Source: Thermoflavifilum sp.
GTDB taxonomy: Bacteria > Bacteroidota > Bacteroidia > Chitinophagales > Chitinophagaceae
NCBI GenBank assembly: GCA_019683625.1
Contig: JADGHY010000117.1
Coordinates: 1-6,654, forward strand
Direction of reading: 5' to 3'
Length of the DNA: 6,654 nt
This document shows positions 1-5,332 of the stretch, in pieces. Below the pieces are notes generated by a model. That model made no database searches, was not told the DNA's origin, and saw only the letters and a program-made list of their open reading frames with translations. How positions within the stretch are numbered: position 1 is the stretch's first letter; every line of letters starts with the position of its first letter. The translations under genes were made by a program, and so were the position numbers.

Positions 1-1042
1 CCATGCCCCACTGTTCAACGGGAAACTGGAATTTTTTCTTTTTGTTATGTGAACTGTTTTTCAAAATCTCAAATGCATCGGTATAACTAATGCGTTCGAA
101 AGGATGCTCCACCACAAAATGCAATTTTTCCAACAACTCCATCTCAAGCCTTTCTGGTTGGGGCTTTTTGCTTTCTTCCTCTTTCTGGCGATTGCTGAGA
201 AATTGCAAATCATGAGCATTTTGTTCCAGCACAAAGCGAATGATGTATTTGATAAACTCCTCGGCCAGATCCATATTATCGTGCAGATCGAAGAAAGCCA
301 TTTCAGGCTCAATCATCCAGAACTCGGCCAGATGGCGGGTGGTGTTCGAATTTTCGGCCCGGAAGGTGGGCCCGAAAGTATAAATGCGGCTAAAAGCCAG
401 TGCGCCTAATTCTCCTTCCAATTGGCCCGACACGGTGAGATTAGCCTTGCGACCAAAAAAATCCTGCGCATAATCCACTTCTCCCTGCTCGTTTATGGGC
501 ACCTGGCGCAGGTCAAGCGTAGTCACCTGAAACAGCTCTCCGGCGCCTTCGGCATCGCTGGCTGTGATGATAGGCGTGTGGAGATAAAGAAATCCTTTCT
601 GATGAAAAAAATGATGAATCGCATAGGCCAGGCTATGCCGGATACGAAACACGGCCCCGAAGGTTTGGGTGCGCATGCGCAGGTGAGCATGTTCGCGCAG
701 AAATTCCAGGCTGTGTTTTTTAGGTTGAAGCGGATAAATTTCCGGATTGCAATCGCCCACAATTTCAATCTGGCTTGCCTGTAGCTCAACTTTCTGTCCT
801 CGCCCGATGGAGGTCACCAGTTCGCCTTGAGCCCTGATGGCCGCTCCTGTGGTTATTCGTTTCACCAATGCAGCTTCAAATTGTCCGGGACGAATCACCA
901 CCTGCAAATTTTCATGACAGGAACCATCATTTACAGCAATAAACTGATCATTCCGGAAAGTGCGCACCCAGCCTTCAATGGTCAGTGAGGGCCTGGGCGG
1001 CTCCATCTGTAAAACTTCACGAATGCTAATATGCTCTGGCAT
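1..1042 (-). CDS. asnS: Asparaginyl-tRNA synthetase, 3' end cut off by window edge
   Basis: Cytoplasmic class IIb aminoacyl-tRNA synthetase that charges tRNA-Asn with asparagine using ATP. The minus strand reads open from the ATG at 1042 to the left edge, giving 347 codons; E. coli AsnRS has 466 residues, so roughly the last 120 are missing. Residues about 20-100 form the N-terminal OB-fold anticodon-binding domain (IEGWVRTFRND near 22). Motif 1 lies around 150-175, including TPIITASDAEGAGELF, and motif 2 around 226-247, with FRAENSNTTRHLAEFW; both are close to E. coli AsnRS. The AsnRS-type wording of motif 2 argues against AspRS or LysRS. Motif 3 would lie beyond the edge. The start is well bounded: an in-frame TGA lies 10 codons upstream (1070-1072) with no other ATG between. 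No clear Shine-Dalgarno is seen. The gene is divergent from rho. A Lys/Glu-rich stretch near 285-300 lies in the part that varies between AsnRS proteins. Confidence 0.96.
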   Translation of the reverse strand, partial: MPEHISIREVLQMEPPRPSLTIEGWVRTFRNDQFIAVNDGSCHENLQVVIRPGQFEAALVKRITTGAAIRAQGELVTSIGRGQKVELQASQIEIVGDCNPEIYPLQPKKHSLEFLREHAHLRMRTQTFGAVFRIRHSLAYAIHHFFHQKGFLYLHTPIITASDAEGAGELFQVTTLDLRQVPINEQGEVDYAQDFFGRKANLTVSGQLEGELGALAFSRIYTFGPTFRAENSNTTRHLAEFWMIEPEMAFFDLHDNMDLAEEFIKYIIRFVLEQNAHDLQFLSNRQKEEESKKPQPERLEMELLEKLHFVVEHPFERISYTDAFEILKNSSHNKKKKFQFPVEQWGM

Positions 1043-1081
1043 AGGCAAGCGAAACGAATGAAAGTACAATCATGTGCCGGG

Positions 1082-1114
1082 CAAAAATATTAAACTTCAT
1101 CCAGCCTGCACGAA
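1082..1114 (-). promoter_or_regulatory. Candidate Bacteroidota-type promoter for asnS
   Basis: Read on the minus strand, 1089-1082 is TATTTTTG, an exact match to the Bacteroidota -7 box TAnnTTTG. A 3-of-4 match to the -33 box (TTCG against TTTG) lies 21 nt upstream at 1114-1111. Transcription would begin near 1075 and leave a leader of roughly 33 nt before the asnS ATG. The placement is sensible, but short motifs in AT-rich DNA arise by chance; no start site has been measured. Confidence 0.5.
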
Positions 1115-1140
1115 AAAAAGCCCGTGATAACCTGAAAAAT

Positions 1141-1171
1141 TTTGATATAATCAAAACTTGTTGTAATCTTG
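1141..1171 (+). promoter_or_regulatory. Candidate Bacteroidota-type promoter for rho (and mnmH-selD)
   Basis: TTTG at 1141-1144 matches the -33 box. After a 19-nt spacer, TAATCTTG at 1164-1171 matches the -7 box TAnnTTTG at all but one fixed position. The start would fall near 1178, about 190 nt before the rho ATG, giving a long leader. It points away from the asnS candidate promoter, whose -33 box is only about 26 bp away. With no obvious promoter in the short gaps after rho and mnmH, it would also serve those genes. This is a motif match only. Confidence 0.42.
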
Positions 1172-1370
1172 CACCAGCTTGGTTTGACTGTTCAAAGTCT
1201 TACGCATTCTTCTCCTTGATTAATTCAAATCATTTTCTGAGAACAACCATAAGCCTAAAACAGCGCTCATTGGTTACGGAATGATGAATAGAACACATGG
1301 ATTTTCGTGCCGATCGTAAATGCAAATATCTTCATGACGTACGTATTTTGGTTAATTAACTCATTGTTAC

Positions 1371-2978
1371 ATGATGTATCAATTTTCGCAACTGAACGAC
1401 ATGCTTGATGTCGAGCTGATGGATATTGCAGCGCAGTTCAATATCCCAGATGCCAATAAGCTTAACCGAGAAGAGCTGATTCATCGCATCTTAGACGCCC
1501 AGGCCGAACAGCATGCGGTGAATGGGGTGGAGACCCCTACCGAAGAAACCAAAAAGCCCCGGCGGAAGCGAATTGCGCGCAAACAACCGGCTGCTTCGGA
1601 AGAAACCACCAACAGCCCCGAACCAGCACCTGAAACTACCGAAGCCCAGAAGCGTACCACCCGCCGAGGCAAAAAAACATCTTCGGCCGAGGAGGTGCAA
1701 ACGCCTCCGCTGCCTCTGGAAGAAGACCCCCTGCTGATTGCCCCCGAAGAAGAAGAGCTGGATCTGAACGTGGAACTGCCCGAAGAGGAACCCATCCTCG
1801 AAGAGCCCGTGGAAGAGGAAAAAAGCCGGGTTTCCCCACGCGATGTCCACTTCAACATTGAATTCGACGGGGTGATCATCAGCGAAGGCGTGCTGGAAAT
1901 GATGCCCGACGGCTATGGCTTTCTCCGCTCCTCCGATTACAATTATCTGAGTTCCCCCGATGATATTTATGTGTCTCCTTCACAAATCAAATTGTTTGGC
2001 CTGAAAACAGGAGATACTGTCCAGGGCGCCGTGAGACCACCTAAAGAAGGGGAAAAATATTTTGCCCTATTAAAGGTGGAAACCATCAATGGCCGAAAAC
2101 CCGAAGAAGTCCGTGATCGGGTACCGTTTGATTACCTTACCCCGCTATTCCCCTATGAAAAATTGAATCTGGTGACCAGCGCTACCAACTATTCCACCCG
2201 CATCATGGATTTGTTCACGCCTATTGGTAAGGGCCAGCGCGGGTTAATCGTAGCCCAGCCCAAGACCGGAAAAACCATGCTGCTGAAAGAAGTGGCCAAT
2301 GCCATCGCCGCCAATCATCCCGAGGTATACCTGATGGTGTTGCTGATCGACGAACGCCCCGAAGAAGTAACCGACATGGAGCGTAGCGTAAGAGCAGAAG
2401 TCATTGCTTCTACCTTCGATGAACCTGCCGAAAAACATGTTAAGGTTTCCTCCATTGTCTTGCAAAAAGCAAAACGGCTTGTGGAGTGTGGGCACGATGT
2501 GGTGATTTTGCTGGATTCCATTACCCGCCTGGCCCGGGCACATAATACCGTCATGCCTGCCTCGGGGAAGGTGTTAAGCGGCGGTGTGGAAGCCAATGCC
2601 CTGCATAAGCCCAAACAATTTTTTGGGGCGGCCCGTAAAATTGAAAACGGAGGCTCCCTGACTATCCTGGCCACCGCGCTGATTGACACGGGTTCTAAAA
2701 TGGATGAGGTGATTTTTGAAGAATTCAAGGGTACCGGCAACATGGAACTTCAGCTCGATCGCCGCCTGGCCAACAAGCGCATCTTCCCTGCCATTGACCT
2801 CAATGCCTCTTCTACCCGAAGAGAAGACCTGCTGCTGGAAAAAGATGTGCTTCAGCGGATGTGGATCTTGCGGAAACATCTGGCCGATATGACTACCGAA
2901 GAAGCCATGACCTTCATGCTGGATCACATGAAAGGCACCAAAAGCAATGAGGAGTTTTTGATCTCGATGAATAGCTGA
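1371..2978 (+). CDS. rho: Transcription termination factor Rho with long charged linker
   Basis: Hexameric RNA-dependent ATPase/helicase that loads on nascent RNA and ends transcription. Length is 535 aa against 419 in E. coli; most of the excess is a linker inserted after the N-terminal domain. Residues 5-45 are the Rho N-terminal helical domain. Residues about 50-155 are low-complexity: basic at 61-102, strongly acidic at 107-150. Residues about 160-240 are the cold-shock-like primary RNA-binding domain (DGYGFLRS, DDIYVSPSQI). The ATPase core follows: Walker A AQPKTGKT at 295-302 (Lys301), catalytic Glu in LLIDERPEE (Glu328), Walker B VVILLDSIT at 377-385 (Asp382), Q-loop about 392-406 and R-loop from about 438 (IDTGSKMDEV). 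All expected core residues are present. Two ATGs are adjacent (1371, 1374); related Rho proteins often begin Met-Tyr, so 1374 may be the true start. There is no Shine-Dalgarno. The stop is 14 nt before mnmH. Confidence 0.97.
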   Translation: MMYQFSQLNDMLDVELMDIAAQFNIPDANKLNREELIHRILDAQAEQHAVNGVETPTEETKKPRRKRIARKQPAASEETTNSPEPAPETTEAQKRTTRRGKKTSSAEEVQTPPLPLEEDPLLIAPEEEELDLNVELPEEEPILEEPVEEEKSRVSPRDVHFNIEFDGVIISEGVLEMMPDGYGFLRSSDYNYLSSPDDIYVSPSQIKLFGLKTGDTVQGAVRPPKEGEKYFALLKVETINGRKPEEVRDRVPFDYLTPLFPYEKLNLVTSATNYSTRIMDLFTPIGKGQRGLIVAQPKTGKTMLLKEVANAIAANHPEVYLMVLLIDERPEEVTDMERSVRAEVIASTFDEPAEKHVKVSSIVLQKAKRLVECGHDVVILLDSITRLARAHNTVMPASGKVLSGGVEANALHKPKQFFGAARKIENGGSLTILATALIDTGSKMDEVIFEEFKGTGNMELQLDRRLANKRIFPAIDLNASSTRREDLLLEKDVLQRMWILRKHLADMTTEEAMTFMLDHMKGTKSNEEFLISMNS

Positions 2979-2992
2979 TTCCGGATCGAGTC

Positions 2993-4075
2993 ATGCCCGT
3001 GAAAACAGTCTCGGTTGAACATTTCCTTGCTCTTGCCCGGCAATATCCTGTGGTTGACGTGCGTTCTCCGGCTGAATTCTCCCATGCACATTTTCCCGGT
3101 GCCTATCATTTACCTCTTTTTACCGATGAAGAACGCGCCATTGTAGGCACACTTTACCACCACCAGGGCCGGGAGGCGGCCATCCGAAAGGGATTGGACT
3201 TCTTTGGCCCGAAAATGCGTGCCCTTACAGAACAAGCAGAGCTGATCTGGCAAAAACACCACACCAGCGGGGAAGAAAAGGTTGAGAAAGGCAGTTTTCT
3301 GCTCTACTGCTGGCGGGGTGGAATGCGCAGCCGGGCTATCGCCTGGCTGCTCGACCTGATGGGCTATGAAGTATATCTGCTGCAAGGCGGGTATAAAGCC
3401 TTCCGCCAGGCGGTGCTGCACAGTTTTTCCATACCGCTTCCCCTCTTGCTGCTCGGGGGCTATACCGGCTCGGGCAAAACCCGCATCCTTCACCGGCTTC
3501 GCGATCAACATATTCCCGTGATTTGCCTTGAAGAGCTGGCTCATCATCGGGGCTCGGCTTTTGGCGACCTGGGTATGCCCCTGCAACCCAGCCAGGAAAT
3601 GTTTGAAAATCTACTGGCTATGGAAATTCATCGCCTTCTTCAACTCCCAGATATACAAGAAAAAGGCATCTGGACAGAAGATGAAAGCCAGCGGATCGGA
3701 GATCTCGTGATCCCCAATGCCCTGTGGGAACAAATGCGAAAGGCTCCGGTGTATTTTCTGGAAGTTCCGTTTGAAAAACGCCTCCAACAAATCGTCGCAG
3801 AATATGGCCAGTATGATATCGGGTTGATAGAGGCGGCCATTCTCCGCATCAGCAAACGATTGGGGGGCGTGGCCACCCGGCAGGCTTTGGACTATTTACA
3901 TGCCCGGAAGATACCAGATTGCTTTGCCATCCTCCTGCAGTATTACGATAAACTTTATCAAAAATCCCTTCATCAGCGCGATAGCCGTGTTCCGGTGCAC
4001 CATTTCCCCGTACACGATGCTGCTGATGAGGAAATCGTCTGCTGGCTCAAACAAACCCGTATTCCTGTTTCTTAA
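2993..4075 (+). CDS. mnmH: tRNA 2-selenouridine synthase (rhodanese + P-loop)
   Basis: Replaces sulfur with selenium at position 2 of the wobble uridine (U34) in tRNAs such as Lys, Glu and Gln, using selenophosphate; family members work through a geranylated 2-thiouridine intermediate. Also known as SelU or YbbB. At 360 aa it matches the E. coli enzyme (364). Residues about 1-140 are a rhodanese domain: VVDVRSPAEFSHAHFPGA near 20-37 and active-site loop YCWRGGMRS at 105-113, with catalytic Cys106 (Cys97 in E. coli). Residues about 150-350 are the P-loop domain, with Walker A GYTGSGKT at 156-163 and the family-typical LAHHRGSAFGD near 182-192. WTEDESQRIGD near 227-237 is also characteristic. 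This pairing of domains separates it from ordinary sulfurtransferases. It starts 14 nt after rho and ends 12 nt before selD, so co-transcription is likely. Its selenium donor is made by the next gene. No key residue is missing. Confidence 0.96.
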   Translation: MPVKTVSVEHFLALARQYPVVDVRSPAEFSHAHFPGAYHLPLFTDEERAIVGTLYHHQGREAAIRKGLDFFGPKMRALTEQAELIWQKHHTSGEEKVEKGSFLLYCWRGGMRSRAIAWLLDLMGYEVYLLQGGYKAFRQAVLHSFSIPLPLLLLGGYTGSGKTRILHRLRDQHIPVICLEELAHHRGSAFGDLGMPLQPSQEMFENLLAMEIHRLLQLPDIQEKGIWTEDESQRIGDLVIPNALWEQMRKAPVYFLEVPFEKRLQQIVAEYGQYDIGLIEAAILRISKRLGGVATRQALDYLHARKIPDCFAILLQYYDKLYQKSLHQRDSRVPVHHFPVHDAADEEIVCWLKQTRIPVS

Positions 4076-4087
4076 TCTTTTGCTGAA

Positions 4088-5152
4088 ATGGACCATTCCG
4101 AAAATCAACCAACAGCCAACTTTCGCCTCACACAATATGCTCACGGAGCCGGTTGCGGATGCAAGATTTCTCCTGCCGCGCTTGAACAAATCCTGCAACA
4201 TGCCAACCAGCAACCTCATTTTTCTCAATTGCTTGTAGGTTATGAACATCGCGACGACGCAGCCGTGCTGGATTTGGGAAATGGACAGGGTTTAATTGCC
4301 ACTACTGATTTCTTTATGCCCATCGTCGACGAGGCTTATGATTTTGGCCGCATAGCCGCTGCCAATGCCTTAAGCGATGTGTATGCCATGGGAGGTAAGC
4401 CTCTGCTGGCTCTTGCCATACTGGGCTGGCCTGTATCCAAATTGCCTGCCTCGCTGGCCCATGAAGTCGTGGAAGGTGCAAGAGCTATGTGTGCCGAAGC
4501 CCATATTCCCTTGGCCGGCGGACATAGCATCGATGCCCCTGAACCTATTTTTGGCTTATGTGTAAATGGCCTGGCACCCATCACCCAAATCAAACGCAAT
4601 CATACCGTTCGCCCTGGCGACCTAATTTTCCTGACCAAACCTATCGGCATCGGCATTTTAACGACTGCAGCCAAAAAAGGATTAGTGCAAGCTACACATC
4701 AATTGCTAGCCATTCAATGGATGACCCGGCTTAATAAGGCTGGCAGCTGGTTGGGGAGCCAACAGGCCGTTTCTGCCATGACCGATGTTACCGGATTTGG
4801 CCTGCTGGGGCATCTTCTGGAAATGGTGGCAGATACCGCCTGCTCGGCTATACTCGACAAATCGCGCGTTCCCCTGCTCACCGATGCACTTTGGGATTAC
4901 ATCTCGGCTGGCGCCGTGCCCGGGGGCACCCAACGCAACTGGGACAGCTATGGCCATCGGGTGGCCCTGGCCGACAAGCAATGGATACCTTTGCTGGCCG
5001 ATCCACAAACCAGTGGGGGCCTGCTTTTTACCGTATCAGCTCCGGCAGCCAACGAAATAGCCGGACAATTGCAATCCCTCTTTCCGGATATTCGTGCATA
5101 CTGCATCGGCCGTATCATCCCTAAAGCGGAAAAGCCAATCATCGTGGAATAG
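4088..5152 (+). CDS. selD: Selenide, water dikinase (selenophosphate synthetase), Cys form
   Basis: Makes selenophosphate, AMP and phosphate from selenide, ATP and water; acts as a cytoplasmic dimer and supplies selenium for tRNA selenation and, where present, selenocysteine synthesis. The 354-aa product follows E. coli SelD (347 aa) along its length. The flexible N-terminal loop reads HGAGCGCK at 19-26, placing Cys23 and Lys26 at the positions of E. coli Cys17 and Lys20; many organisms have selenocysteine at that Cys, this one does not. Metal and ATP ligands are conserved: RDDAAV 55-60, TTDFF 72-76, NALSD 93-97, AGGHSID 143-149, TDVTGFGLLGH 232-242. DPQTSGGLL at 305-313 is the C-terminal signature. 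The ATG at 4088 puts the loop at the expected distance from the N-terminus and follows the mnmH stop by 12 nt. It is probably the last gene of the rho transcript, and its product feeds MnmH. Confidence 0.97.
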   Translation: MDHSENQPTANFRLTQYAHGAGCGCKISPAALEQILQHANQQPHFSQLLVGYEHRDDAAVLDLGNGQGLIATTDFFMPIVDEAYDFGRIAAANALSDVYAMGGKPLLALAILGWPVSKLPASLAHEVVEGARAMCAEAHIPLAGGHSIDAPEPIFGLCVNGLAPITQIKRNHTVRPGDLIFLTKPIGIGILTTAAKKGLVQATHQLLAIQWMTRLNKAGSWLGSQQAVSAMTDVTGFGLLGHLLEMVADTACSAILDKSRVPLLTDALWDYISAGAVPGGTQRNWDSYGHRVALADKQWIPLLADPQTSGGLLFTVSAPAANEIAGQLQSLFPDIRAYCIGRIIPKAEKPIIVE

Positions 5153-5162
5153 CTTTCGCAGC

Positions 5163-5178
5163 AACGGCGCCGTTTTTT
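5163..5178 (+). terminator. Weak candidate intrinsic terminator after selD
   Basis: A perfect 12-bp palindrome (AACGGCGCCGTT, 5163-5174) runs into a T tract (5173-5178), 10 nt after the selD stop. As a hairpin it gives only about 4 bp of stem with a 4-nt loop, so it is short for an intrinsic terminator. Its position at the end of the gene cluster supports the call; Rho-dependent termination is an alternative. Confidence 0.38.
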
Positions 5179-5284
5179 AACGAGCAGACCCCTATTTTTT
5201 CCTTTCGGCTTTTTCCTCATCCATTTAAGCAGCATCTTCTTTGCCGCGTTATAAAAATCTGTTTTCCGCCTATCCAAAATTTTG

Positions 5285-5313
5285 TTGACAGATCTGCATA
5301 CAACCGCTATTTT
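5285..5313 (+). promoter_or_regulatory. Weak candidate promoter for the carboxylesterase
   Basis: TTGACA at 5285-5290 is a perfect classical -35 box. After 17 nt, TATTTT at 5308-5313 matches the -10 box at 4 of 6 positions and agrees with the first half of the Bacteroidota -7 box. A TTTG at 5281-5284 could be a -33 box, but its spacing of 23 nt is long. The leader would be only about 15 nt. Two similar AT-rich words (5275-5284 and 5319-5327) flank it. Confidence is low because Bacteroidota rarely use TTGACA boxes. Confidence 0.25.
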
Positions 5314-5332
5314 CAAGGCAAATTTTGGGGTC

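Larger units (their letters stand above)
1043..1370. other. Divergent asnS-rho intergenic region
   Basis: This 328-base AT-rich stretch separates two divergent genes. It holds one candidate promoter in each direction, a probable rho leader of about 190 nt, a tiny ORF at 1281-1319, and two short palindromes just before the rho start (1337-1344 and 1351-1360). The plus strand is open for 70 codons from 1072 to 1284, but the translation has no family resemblance and the reading frame covers both candidate promoters, so I do not call it a gene. I see no tRNA or recognisable riboswitch. Confidence 0.7.

Noticed and set aside
61..312. Apparent frameshifted copy of part of asnS on the minus strand
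   Set aside because: The true asnS frame is continuous from 1042 to the window edge and carries the motifs; this is a shifted frame within it.
422..784. 120-codon plus-strand frame antisense to asnS
   Set aside because: It lies wholly opposite a confident gene and has no recognisable domain.
1072..1284. 70-codon plus-strand open frame in the asnS-rho intergenic region
   Set aside because: The product resembles no family, its start overlaps the asnS promoter region, and it spans the candidate rho promoter; short open frames are expected in such DNA.
1481..1879. 132-codon minus-strand frame rich in Ser and Gly, opposite rho
   Set aside because: Its odd composition is explained as the complement of the Glu/Pro/Lys-rich linker codons of Rho; no independent evidence of a gene.
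2315..2743. 142-codon minus-strand frame opposite the Rho ATPase core
   Set aside because: Antisense to highly conserved coding sequence, with no family resemblance.
3110..3586. 158-codon minus-strand frame opposite mnmH
   Set aside because: Shadow of mnmH; the plus-strand frame holds the rhodanese and P-loop motifs.
4142..4165. SelD as a selenoprotein with an in-frame UGA
   Set aside because: The codons at the catalytic position are ordinary Cys codons and the reading frame has no internal stop.
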